NCBI GenBank assembly: GCA_964415525.1
Contig: CAYQAS010000040.1
Location: 1-33,984 of the forward strand
Reading direction: 5' to 3'
Source of the DNA: CAZPUI01 sp964415525
GTDB taxonomy: Bacteria; Acidobacteriota; Holophagae; Holophagales; Holophagaceae
Length of the DNA stretch: 33,984 nt
Under the pieces are notes generated by a model that did no database searches, was not told the DNA's origin, and saw only the letters and a list, made by a program, of their open reading frames with translations. Below are positions 16,889 to 25,034 of this stretch, in pieces; the first letter of the stretch is position 1; each line of letters opens with the position of its first letter. A program made the translations under genes and the position numbers.

Positions 16889-17122
16889 GGAAGGATCCGG
16901 AGAGGTTTCCCCCAGCTTACCGCCTGGGCCCATGCCGAAGCCGTCGGCCTCCGGTGCTCCGTCCGTGTGGACCTGGAAATGGCCCTGCGGGTCTTGAACA
17001 TGACGCAACGGTCCGGCTGCTTCCGAGGTCCGATCCGTCCGCGGGGATGACGATGCGAGAAGCGCACGCATGCACCCCCAGAACCGTTCCTTCAGACGGG
17101 CACCCCAGAAACCCGCGGTCCT

Positions 17123-17155
17123 TTCCGTCTCACGGCCGACCGCCCTGAGACGGAA
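17123..17155. promoter_or_regulatory. Perfect 10-bp inverted repeat in the divergent MFS/ABM region
   Basis: TTCCGTCTCA (17123-17132) and TGAGACGGAA (17146-17155) are perfectly inverted with a 13-base spacer. They lie 50 bases before the ABM gene in the 317-base divergent region. No gene was found in that region. It may be an operator or a leader hairpin. Confidence 0.5.
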
Positions 17156-17205
17156 GCCATCGCCCCGTCATCCCAGGCAGATGCACCGCCCCTGAGGGAG
17201 GCCCC

Positions 17206-17751
17206 ATGATCCAGTCCGAGCGCCCCACCGTTGTCGTCTCCCGCCGCGTGCGTCCGGGCTGCGAGGAGGCCTTTGAGGAATGGGTGGCGGGCTTCACCGC
17301 TGCCGCCAGCCAGGCCCCAGGCTGGGTGAGCCATCAGGTGGTGCCGCCCCTTGGGGAGGCCCAACCCGATTGGGTGTTCGTCTTCACCTTCGACACACCA
17401 GGACATCTGCGGGCCTGGGTGGAATCCCCCGTGCGAACCACCTGGCTGCTCAAGTCGGAATTGCTGGTGCAGGGGGAGGTCCGCGCCCAGCTCATCAGTG
17501 GTCTGGAAGTGCTCTTCGGCCTGGACCGCACCGGCAAACCGCCGGCGGTGTGGAAATTGGCCCTGGCCACCTTCGCGGGGCTCTGGCCCGTGGCCTATTT
17601 GAATGCCGTAACCCTTGGCCCCTGGCTCGCCCACCACGACCCGGCGCTCCGCACTTTCATCGTCAGCGCCGTTACCGTGGCGCAGATGACCTGGATCGTG
17701 ATGCCCCTGGTCACCCGGGGATTGAAGCCCTGGCTCCAGCCGGGGAAGTGA
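17206..17751 (+). CDS. ABM-domain protein with C-terminal membrane segments
   Basis: A 181-residue protein. Residues 8-100 match the antibiotic-biosynthesis-monooxygenase (ABM) ferredoxin-like fold pattern: TVVVSRRVRPGCEEAFEEW, GWVSHQV, and DWVFVFTFDTPGHLRAWVESP. The C-terminal part (about 110-172) has two hydrophobic helices (WKLALATFAGLWPVAYLNAV and FIVSAVTVAQMTWIVMPLV). The architecture is that of membrane-anchored ABM proteins whose function is unknown. GGGAGG precedes ATG 17206. It stands alone, divergent from the MFS gene and 76 bases before the large protease. Confidence 0.8.
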   Translation: MIQSERPTVVVSRRVRPGCEEAFEEWVAGFTAAASQAPGWVSHQVVPPLGEAQPDWVFVFTFDTPGHLRAWVESPVRTTWLLKSELLVQGEVRAQLISGLEVLFGLDRTGKPPAVWKLALATFAGLWPVAYLNAVTLGPWLAHHDPALRTFIVSAVTVAQMTWIVMPLVTRGLKPWLQPGK

Positions 17752-17827
17752 CACAGATACATCTTTTCACGAGGCTTGCCCGGGGGTGATGATCGTAAGG
17801 TTTACAAAGCCCCCCGGAGAAAGCTTC

Positions 17828-20362
17828 ATGAAGCACACCGCCCTGCCCCTCCTCACCCTGGCCCTGGTCGCCTCATCAGCCCTCGCCCAGGACAAGCCCA
17901 AGCCCAACGGCCCCCTCTCCTTCACGCCCCTCACGGCACCGCCTGCGCCGCCCAAGCCCGAGATCCCCGGTGAGCCGAAGCCCTACGACAAGGTCGTCAC
18001 CGCCGAGCACAAGACTCAGGTCGGCCTGATCAAGGTGCACAGCGCCAAGGGCAAGCACCTCTTCGAGATTCCCAAGGGGGAGTTCGGCAAGGACTGGCTG
18101 CTGGTGGTACAGGTGAAGAAGAGCCCCGCGGGCGCCAGTTATCCCGGCCAAGGCGTGGAAGATCTGGTGGTGCGCTGGGAACAGCGTGACAACAAGGTCC
18201 TACTCCGGAGCGTCTCCTACGCCAACATGGCGGATCCCAGCAATCCCGTGAGCAAGGCGGTGGAGGCCATGAACACCGCTCCCATCCTCATGGCCTTCAA
18301 CGTGGAGACCTTCGCCAAGGATGGCTCCCCGGTGATCGACGCCACGCGGCTCTTCACCAGCGATGTCAATGAGATTCCGGTAAAGAAGGCCGTCCAGGGC
18401 ACCATGCTCGATGCCTCCCGCTCCTTCATCGACAAGGTCCGCGCCTTCCCTGGCAACCTCAATGTCGAGGCCACCCAGACTTTCAACCCCAAGCCGATGA
18501 CGCCACCGCCCGGCTTCCCGCCCCAGTTCCTGGACATGCTGCCGTCGCCTCCGAGCCGCACGGCCGTGGTGCACTACTCTTTTATCAAGCTGCCCGACAC
18601 CCCGATGATGGGCCGTCTCGCGGATGACCGCGTGGGCTACTTCTCCCACGGCCACTCCGATTTCGGCCGGGACGACCACGAGGTGGTGATCCGCAAGTTC
18701 ATCGCCCGCTGGCGCCTGGAAAAGAAGGATCCGACCGCCGAGAAGAGCGAGCCGGTGAAACCCATCATCTTCCACGTCGATCCCGCCACCCCAGCCAAGT
18801 GGGTGCCGTTCATCAAGAAGGGCATCGAGGCCTGGAAGCCCGCCTTTGAGGCCGCCGGGTTCATCAACGCCATCCAGGCGGCGGACGCCCCGAACGATCC
18901 CGACTGGAGCGCCGACGACGCCCGCTACAGCACGATCCGCTGGGTGCCCTCCACCACCGCCAACGCCATGGGACCGCACGTCTCCGATCCCCGCAGCGGT
19001 GAGATCCTGGAAGCGGACATCGAGATCTACCACAACGTGCAGCAGTTGGCCCGGGACTGGTACTGGACCCAGACGGGCCCCCTTGACCCCCGCTGCGCCA
19101 CGCTGCCCGTCCCCAATGAGCTCCTGGGCGAGATCCTCGCCTACATCGTGACCCACGAGGTGGGCCACAGCTTGGGCCTGCCCCACAACTTCAAGGCCAG
19201 CGCCACTTACAGCATCGAGCAAATCCGCGACAAGAACTGGGTCAAGAAGAACAGCCACGTCCCCACGCTCATGGACTACGCCCGATTCAACTACGTGGCG
19301 CAGCCAGAGGACGGCATCGACCCCGTCGATCTGATCCCCAAGATCGGCCCCTACGACGTCTTCAGCATTCAGTGGGGCTACAAGCCCATCCCCAGCGCGA
19401 AGACCTCCGACGACGAGAAGGCCACCCTCAACGAGTGGTGCAAGGTGCAGGACACCACGCCCTACCTGCGCTTCAGCACCGCCGGCACCCGGGGTGCGGA
19501 TCCCGGCGAGGAGACGGAGGCCGTGGGCGACATCGACGCCACCAAGGCCACGGGCCTCGGCATCAAGAACCTGCAGCGCGCCATGAAGATGCTGCCCCAG
19601 GCCGCCCTCAAGCCCGGCGAGGACTTCGAGCAGCTCACCCACATGTACGACGCGGTCTGGAGCCAGCTCCGCCTGGAGACGGGCCACGTGGCGAACATCC
19701 TGGGTGGCTACGACAGCGAGCCCAAGGTGGGCACCACCCCCGGCGGGCGCTTCACGCCCCTGTCCCGCACCCGCCAGCAGGAGGCCATCAAGTTCCTGAA
19801 TGAACAGGTCTTCAAGACCCCGACCTGGATCCTCGACCAGGATCTTCTGAAGAAGCTCGAGCCCACCACCGGCCAGGCTCGCCTCCTGAGCCTGCAACGC
19901 GGCATCCTCGCTAACCTGCTTTCCCAGCCCCGCCTCGCACGACTCCAGGAGCACGAGGCCGCCCTGGGCAGCCAGGCCTACACCACGGGCCAGTTGCTGT
20001 CCGATCTGCGCGGCGGCATCTTCACCGAGCTGACCCTGGGCACCGCCAAGGTCGATCCCTATCGTCGCAATCTTCAGCGCGCATACGTCGAGCTGCTGGC
20101 GGGCCGCGTTGCCACCCCAGCGAGTGATGACGCCCGCGCCGCCGTGCGCGCGGAGCTGAAGGGCCTCCAGGGGCTCTTCGCCGCCAAGGCAGCAGGCGCC
20201 GACAAACCCACCCGCGCCCACTTGGAGGATCTGAAAGACGTGATCGTGAAGGCGCTGGATCCGAAGACAGCACCGTCAACCATGCCCAACGCACCCTCGG
20301 GACGTATATCGAAGGATGGCCAAATCCTGCATATGGGAGATGATCCCACATTGGGAATTTGA
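17828..20362 (+). CDS. Secreted zinc metalloprotease (DUF5117/DUF5118 type)
   Basis: Large exported metalloprotease of 844 residues with a signal peptide at about 1-18 (ending SALAQ). An N-terminal DUF5118/DUF5117-like region (about 45-360) is followed by the catalytic metzincin-type motif HEVGHSLGLPH at 443-453 (His443, Glu444, His447, His453). A C-terminal region (about 500-800) matches the rest of this family. Such proteins are common in Bacteroidota and Acidobacteriota; their substrates are unknown. GGAGAAAG lies just before ATG 17828; an upstream ATG would spoil the signal peptide. The gene is typical GC-rich DNA, unlike the DNA immediately downstream. Confidence 0.88.
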   Translation: MKHTALPLLTLALVASSALAQDKPKPNGPLSFTPLTAPPAPPKPEIPGEPKPYDKVVTAEHKTQVGLIKVHSAKGKHLFEIPKGEFGKDWLLVVQVKKSPAGASYPGQGVEDLVVRWEQRDNKVLLRSVSYANMADPSNPVSKAVEAMNTAPILMAFNVETFAKDGSPVIDATRLFTSDVNEIPVKKAVQGTMLDASRSFIDKVRAFPGNLNVEATQTFNPKPMTPPPGFPPQFLDMLPSPPSRTAVVHYSFIKLPDTPMMGRLADDRVGYFSHGHSDFGRDDHEVVIRKFIARWRLEKKDPTAEKSEPVKPIIFHVDPATPAKWVPFIKKGIEAWKPAFEAAGFINAIQAADAPNDPDWSADDARYSTIRWVPSTTANAMGPHVSDPRSGEILEADIEIYHNVQQLARDWYWTQTGPLDPRCATLPVPNELLGEILAYIVTHEVGHSLGLPHNFKASATYSIEQIRDKNWVKKNSHVPTLMDYARFNYVAQPEDGIDPVDLIPKIGPYDVFSIQWGYKPIPSAKTSDDEKATLNEWCKVQDTTPYLRFSTAGTRGADPGEETEAVGDIDATKATGLGIKNLQRAMKMLPQAALKPGEDFEQLTHMYDAVWSQLRLETGHVANILGGYDSEPKVGTTPGGRFTPLSRTRQQEAIKFLNEQVFKTPTWILDQDLLKKLEPTTGQARLLSLQRGILANLLSQPRLARLQEHEAALGSQAYTTGQLLSDLRGGIFTELTLGTAKVDPYRRNLQRAYVELLAGRVATPASDDARAAVRAELKGLQGLFAAKAAGADKPTRAHLEDLKDVIVKALDPKTAPSTMPNAPSGRISKDGQILHMGDDPTLGI

Positions 20363-20394
20363 AGTAGCCAACCGAGGCCAGAAGCAAACGTAAA

Positions 20395-20441
20395 GTGGCG
20401 GGGTGCAGACTCAATGCTTTCCCAGGTCTGTGCCCCACCAC
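20395..20441. terminator. Long imperfect hairpin after the metalloprotease gene
   Basis: Arms 20395-20410 and 20426-20441 pair over 16 positions with one mismatch and two G-U pairs, and the loop is 15 bases. Base composition drops right after it. It has no immediate T-run on the plus strand. It may terminate transcription from either side, and it marks the left border of the AT-rich island. The remaining gap to the radical SAM gene shows no credible gene. Confidence 0.5.
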
Positions 20442-20559
20442 GGCATTTAATATCCTTTTATGGCACCAAATCGGGGCACATCTCCAGAGACAATCAAAAG
20501 ATGTAATTTCCCATCCAAGAAGAGGTATCTATTATATCACTCGAATCACAGGCTTCATA

Positions 20560-22050
20560 TTACTCCATCGAGAAGGCTTCCTCAACCATATACCACAGAT
20601 CATTTTGTGCAAATAAGGTTAGGACAAATCGAATTAGCCCATCAAAATATGACCGATTGAACTGGCAATAGGCCGCCCAGCTCGATTCAAGTCGATGGGC
20701 ATCAAGTTTCTCATAGCACAGATGACACATACTTCGACAGATGCAAGTCTCACAGCGGGCCTGTGGTTTATAGAGCAGTTCACCAACGCTCAGAACACGC
20801 TCCAAGTCCCATCCACCGGTGTGCACACTACCAATGACGAATGATTTTGATTTATTGCAGACACTGATGGATCCATCCACATCCACGACACACTCCCGGC
20901 CAGGCAAGCACCCCTTTAGAAAAGCATGCGACCGTGCACGAGAATCAGCCACATTATTCACCTTCATCATTGATATAAAGCCACCCACCAAATATCTCAC
21001 CCAATTTCTCTGATGACCAGAAAAACATCCCAAAACATCAGAAAATGCATTTTTACCACAAATACCCTCAGCTTTTCTAGTTATAAATGCAAGAGCACGA
21101 AATAACTCCTGATCCCTATCTACATCAAAATTAGGTTCCTGGAAAACAATTGATGCTGCATTTCTTTCGTACAGATCCCTGACAACCGGGTCAAAGTGGA
21201 TATCATTTCCATCTACGATATGATTGTATGTCAGAACCGATTTCAGCTTGACTCGCGATTGGTACCAGGATCCTCGATTCGCCATCCGCTTTAGATTCAA
21301 ATAAATGTCGTCATAACTCCCTCGACGGTCCTTCCCCTTATACGTACGATTCTGATCGTGGTGCTGTTTGGAAATATCTAGGCTAACCTGAACATAGACA
21401 TCGTTAGCCTCAAAATAGTCAATCACATCTTCAGAAAGCAATGTCCCATTCGTTGCGATTGTATACACAACCGGCTTGTCCGTTGAGGCTCGAAGATATT
21501 CGATAGATTTGCGGATCAAATCGATTGCAAGAAGTGGTTCACCACCAAAAAAATCGATCCGATAGCGTTCGGCCAAATCACCTTTCGCAACCATGAAATC
21601 AATTGCCTTCCGGGCTGTCTCCCAGGACATCCGACGTGCAGTCAGCGCCTCGTGGCGGTCATACCCTCCTCCGTAGATGCAATACCCACATCCCAGATTG
21701 CATCCAGTCGTCACAGACAGACAGATTGAATCCAGGCAGTGGTTCAACTCGTGCAGGATCCGATCTGGCGGAAAGGGATTTACCCGGTGCAGCGATCCTG
21801 CCCCTAATGTCCCATTTTTCTGCTTAGAGTCAATTTCAGCCAGAATACTTCCAACGAGATCATATCCATGGCGCTCACACACTGACTGCAGTGCATCCCT
21901 TCGTTCGGCTCGAGCAGCCAAGATCACGTCATGCCACAAAGCATCAACTTCGAATACCCGGACCGTGATCGCATCAAAAAGATAGCTTCGACCTCCCACG
22001 GAGACCGGAAACAGGCCTCCCTCACGAACCGATTCGCACAATATTTCCAC
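20560..22050 (-). CDS. Radical SAM/SPASM peptide maturase (RiPP enzyme)
   Basis: Predicted radical SAM enzyme of 496 residues that modifies the peptide encoded just upstream. The core has the CX3CX2C cluster motif at Cys117, Cys121 and Cys124 (TTGCNLGCGYC), followed by the GGEPLL SAM motif. A C-terminal SPASM domain has CX5GX4C (Cys387, Cys398), a Cys-rich block (Cys433-445) and a late Cys462, enough ligands for two auxiliary 4Fe-4S clusters. The N-terminal 100 residues fit a peptide-binding region. GTG 22050 is preferred because GGAGG lies four to five bases upstream; a TTG at 22104 would add 18 residues. The gene is far more AT-rich than its neighbours, which suggests transfer. The chemistry (thioether, C-C or other crosslink) cannot be told. 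Confidence 0.9.
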   Translation of the reverse strand: MEILCESVREGGLFPVSVGGRSYLFDAITVRVFEVDALWHDVILAARAERRDALQSVCERHGYDLVGSILAEIDSKQKNGTLGAGSLHRVNPFPPDRILHELNHCLDSICLSVTTGCNLGCGYCIYGGGYDRHEALTARRMSWETARKAIDFMVAKGDLAERYRIDFFGGEPLLAIDLIRKSIEYLRASTDKPVVYTIATNGTLLSEDVIDYFEANDVYVQVSLDISKQHHDQNRTYKGKDRRGSYDDIYLNLKRMANRGSWYQSRVKLKSVLTYNHIVDGNDIHFDPVVRDLYERNAASIVFQEPNFDVDRDQELFRALAFITRKAEGICGKNAFSDVLGCFSGHQRNWVRYLVGGFISMMKVNNVADSRARSHAFLKGCLPGRECVVDVDGSISVCNKSKSFVIGSVHTGGWDLERVLSVGELLYKPQARCETCICRSMCHLCYEKLDAHRLESSWAAYCQFNRSYFDGLIRFVLTLFAQNDLWYMVEEAFSME

Positions 22051-22136
22051 ATCCCCTCCAAATATAACGAGGGCGACCCGATCGAGATTCTTCCGAATCC
22101 GCAATCAAGTCGCCCAGTGCCTTTCGGCCCCGACTA

Positions 22137-22328
22137 TTACAGCGTCAGGGAAAGCAGCGTCGCAGCATTAGCCTCAACAGCCGCGGCCTTGGACGGAACG
22201 TAGACAGTGAAAGACTCAGTGCAATGGGAACCGCCGACACCGCAGGAACCAGGAATCGTGGTACCCACGGGGCCACCGCCCGTAACCTGAGCAAGGCGAT
22301 CTTCGGAAATGCCAACCAGCTTGAACAT
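22137..22328 (-). CDS. Candidate RiPP precursor peptide (63 aa)
   Basis: A 63-residue peptide directly upstream of the radical SAM gene and in the same orientation. Residues 1-18 look like a double-glycine leader (ISEDRLAQVTGG, cleavage expected after Gly18). The core (19-63) has a Gly/Ser/Cys part with Cys29 and Cys36 (SCGVGGSHC). A beta-like segment with Phe40 and Tyr43 (SFTVYVP) and an Ala/Leu-rich tail ending LLSLTL follow. AAGGA lies seven bases before ATG 22328, and tandem stops TAA TAG end it. The peptide has no recognised family. The leader motif, size, AT content and gene order support a precursor; no experimental evidence is available. Confidence 0.82.
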   Translation of the reverse strand: MFKLVGISEDRLAQVTGGGPVGTTIPGSCGVGGSHCTESFTVYVPSKAAAVEANAATLLSLTL

Positions 22329-22357
22329 GATTTTTCCTTTATGGAATCAGAGAACTC

Positions 22358-22377
22358 CTAGCGCGTGCACACACTAG
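22358..22377. promoter_or_regulatory. 20-base dyad upstream of the RiPP precursor
   Basis: CTAGCGCGTG is followed directly by CACACACTAG, giving 8 of 10 symmetric positions (CTAG-G-GTG/CAC-C-CTAG). It lies 30 bases before the precursor start. The length and position would suit a repressor operator. The rest of the 419-base gap to the IS remnant is AT-rich, with no convincing gene and no clear -35/-10 pair. Confidence 0.4.
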
Positions 22378-22643
22378 CGAGAGAGGTCCGCGGCGTTTTC
22401 GTCACCAGTTTGCAACACCAATTACCCCGTTTCAATGCCTTACTCATCACGGTTGATGCTGATCACAATAATGGAATCATATATTTGTAAAATATTCACA
22501 GCTGTCATACTGACCGGTACGGCTTTGTGTTGTGTTGAAATTTTATTTTAATTATTGCAACATAATTCGAGTTGTGGCGGCAGAATACGTCACGGAACGT
22601 CTGGCGTGATAAATAAATCAAATCTGGCCATCCCTGAATAAGT

Positions 22644-22662
22644 CCACGAATCCAATTCGTGG
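22644..22662. repeat. Perfect 8-bp hairpin beside the IS remnant
   Basis: CCACGAAT-CCA-ATTCGTGG lies about 85 bases to the left of the transposase remnant. It could be a terminal or insertion-associated structure; no T-run follows on either strand. Confidence 0.45.
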
Positions 22663-22747
22663 TGGGAGCTTGAAGGAACGTTGTTCCACATGCGTACACC
22701 AGAACGGTGAATCCACCTCCTAGGAACCCGGTGCACGATGCCCAAAA

Positions 22748-23168
22748 ATGCCGAAACAAAATAATGATCATTACATAATTTTCGCGATTTGGCTCGAACT
22801 CCTGCTCGATGTGAACCACCCGCTCTATCGCCTGCCTGGGCAGATCGATTGGGGCGGTCTGGAATCGCACTTCGGGAAGCCCTACGACACGGAGAAGGGT
22901 CGCCCCCGCATTCCGGTCCGCCTGATGGCGGGCCTGCTGCTGCAGCACACCTTCAAGATCTCGGAAGAGGACGTGGTCGCAAGATGAATCTAAAATCCCT
23001 ATTACCTGCTCTTCCGTGGCGAGCAATTCTACCGTCACGACTTCCCGGTGCACCCTTCACAGATCAGTCGCTGGCGGAAACGCATTGGTCCCGAGGGCGC
23101 TGAGGTGCTTTTGAATGCGACGGTCCGGTCGGGAGAAAAGACGCGCACGGTGACCCCCAAGCAAATGG
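22748..23168 (+). pseudogene. IS5-type (DUF772) transposase remnant
   Basis: The N-terminal part of an IS5-family transposase, one continuous frame of about 140 codons. The recognisable segments are LDVNHPLYRL, IDWGGLESHFGK, RPRIPVRLMAGLLLQHTF, ISEEDVVAR, then NPYYLLFRGEQFYRHDFP, SQISRWRKRIGPEGAEVLL and RTVTPKQM. Between VVAR and NPYY the codons are TGA ATC TAA, where the family has W-V-E. So two nonsense substitutions, not a frameshift, broke the gene. Similarity stops at about 23168 and the DDE catalytic domain is absent. It marks the right side of the AT-rich island and abuts the truncated PAS gene. No terminal repeats were identified. Confidence 0.85.
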
Positions 23169-23196
23169 TAGGCCACTCGGGATTGGATAGGACCTC

Positions 23197-23946
23197 TCAA
23201 GGCTGGACGACCACGGCTCGTATATCAGGAGCACGCAGGGATGCCTTTGCGGGTGGCGGGACGACCTCCAGGCGCCCCGCCATCCGCTGGAGCGAGGCCT
23301 CCAGGGAGGCCAGGAAGGGTTGGGCCGACGTCTCGGTCCCCAGCCTGAAGTGCGTCATGCTGAGGCTTCCCATGGCGACCATGAGAGCGTTATTCAGGTC
23401 GTGCACGAGCCGTTCCATCTGGTCCGAGGCGGTTCCTTCCGACAGGTGGTGGAGCAGTTCCCGCTCCATGGCGAGACGCTCCTGGCGGGATTTCCAGAGT
23501 TCGGTCTGGTCGCTCACGACCCCCACCCGCCGCGCAGGAGCCCCTTCCGTGCCTGGGAGGACGCAGCCACGAATGAGCACGTGCTTGTGGCTGCCATCTC
23601 GATGCAGCAGACGGCATTCGAAGGAAAAGGGCTCGGGACGTTCCGTGGCCAGCCGGAGAGCCTCCTGCCAACGGGGAACATCCTCGACAAACAGGCGACT
23701 CGAGAGCGCCTCCAGATTGCGCCCCTCGAACGCTTCGAGCGAATCCCCCGTCAGATCCTGCAGAGCCCCACTCCACGCCACCGTCGCGCCGCTCAAGTCT
23801 TCGTCGAAATAGACCTGTCCCGAAAGCTCCGCCAGAAGGCCGTGGCTATGAAAACCTGGACGAGCGGCGAGTGGGTGGCTGCACATCCCTGAATCATCGG
23901 CATCGTGAAAACACGACATGATAGGCCGTTTTTTAACAATTAACAT
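23197..23946 (-). pseudogene. PAS-domain sensor protein lacking a kinase domain (probably truncated)
   Basis: A 249-residue cytoplasmic protein. A PAS domain with PAC tail (about 40-155; FEGRNLEALSSRLFVEDVPRW, FECRLLHRDGSHKHVLIRG, GVVSDQTE) is followed by a HisKA-like helix region with LVHDLNNALMVAMGSLSM at about 180-200. A HATPase domain should follow in kinases with this HDLNN box, but the frame ends about 50 residues later, only 28 bases from the end of the transposase remnant. Truncation by insertion and deletion is the likely cause; a naturally short protein remains possible. The start is uncertain: ATG 23946 or 23919, neither with a good ribosome site. Confidence 0.6.
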
Positions 23947-24272
23947 TGTTCAAACTTGGCCCATTGCAAGCATCAGAACCTCACGCCCCACCCGGCCACC
24001 CCCCAAGATGCAACTTGCATGTCAGGTGACACAGGTCCTCGACGCCCCAGAAGAAATGCGACCAGGAGCGCCTGCCAGCCGCCTTTCGAGAGGGTGCCCA
24101 GGGCGTCTCAACCCACCGCCGTCGAACACCTCCATGTGCAGTCGCAATGTCCGAGCGGCAGTCCAGCGACGCATCGGGATGTCTGAGTAATACTCAACCG
24201 TCTTCGGGTGCTGGCCGACCAGACAGGCCTGGACGGGCCGCGTGGTCATCCCAGGAATGAGAGAACATAACC

Positions 24273-25034
24273 ATGTACACGCCTCATGCCTTGCCATCCG
24301 CGGGAGAAACGTTGATCGATCGCTTCCGGAAGGGGGCATCCTCCCTCCCCGTCAAGCGGCGGGTACTGGAGAACATCCTGAAACTGCAGCCGGACTACTG
24401 GCTGACGAGGAACATCGAGGCCTTCCAGAAGGCCATCGTTGAGGGAAACGACCAGACCTTCGATCTGGTCTGCTTCCTGAACTGGTACGCCCATGAATTC
24501 AAGCCTGCGAGCTATCTGGAGATCGGAGTGAGACGGGGGCGGTCCATGGCGCAGGTCCTGAATGAATCCCCGGGCACGGAGATCCTCGGCATCGATCTCT
24601 GGATCGAGAACTACTCCTCCGTTCCCGAAAGCGGCATCCACGTGGAAAACCCTGGCCCAGACTTCGTGCGCAGCGAGCTAGCCAAGTTTGCCTGCGGAAC
24701 CACGCCCACGCTGATCAAGGGCCCCTCTGCCGACGTGCTTCCCTGGTACTTCGCACTGCCGAACCACCGGGAGACCTTCGACCTGATCGTAGTCGACGGC
24801 GACCACACCTACTGGGGCGCCCAGCAGGACCTGCTGATCTGCTTCGACCATCTGGCTGAAGGCGGCGTCCTGGTGTTCGATGACATCGTGCATCCTTCCC
24901 ACCGCGAGCTCCAGGTGCTCTGGAATGAATGCAAGGACGCCAAGCCGGACTTCATCTTTCTGGAGGATCTGAGCGGCAGTGGCACGGGCGTGGCGATTCG
25001 TCCGCCTTTCGAACGGTTCGGACTACCGGAGTAA
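24273..25034 (+). CDS. Class I SAM-dependent methyltransferase
   Basis: A 253-residue cytoplasmic protein with a Rossmann-type methyltransferase core. Motif I is YLEIGVRRGRS (about residue 81), motif II is ILGIDLW, and DLIVVDGDHTYWGAQQDL (about 170-187) resembles the Methyltransf_24/cephalosporin-hydroxylase-like group often found near surface-polysaccharide genes. Substrate is unknown. The 326 bases upstream contain no credible gene. Its 3' end overlaps the convergent yheT-like gene by 12 bases. GAGA lies ten bases before the ATG, a weak ribosome site. Confidence 0.82.
   Translation: MYTPHALPSAGETLIDRFRKGASSLPVKRRVLENILKLQPDYWLTRNIEAFQKAIVEGNDQTFDLVCFLNWYAHEFKPASYLEIGVRRGRSMAQVLNESPGTEILGIDLWIENYSSVPESGIHVENPGPDFVRSELAKFACGTTPTLIKGPSADVLPWYFALPNHRETFDLIVVDGDHTYWGAQQDLLICFDHLAEGGVLVFDDIVHPSHRELQVLWNECKDAKPDFIFLEDLSGSGTGVAIRPPFERFGLPE

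Noticed and set aside
20395..20660. Short plus-strand frames in the AT-rich gap, one of 73 codons
   Set aside because: No ribosome site, no recognisable motif, and part of the frame runs antisense to the radical SAM gene's end; chance frames are expected here.
22505..23053. 182-codon minus-strand frame over the transposase remnant
   Set aside because: It is antisense to the clear IS5-type protein sequence and shows no motif of its own.
24022..24240. Minus-strand frame with a somewhat protein-like stretch (KTVEYYSDIPMRRW)
   Set aside because: It could be a decayed gene end, but it runs antisense across the start of the methyltransferase gene, has no ribosome site and matches no family I know.
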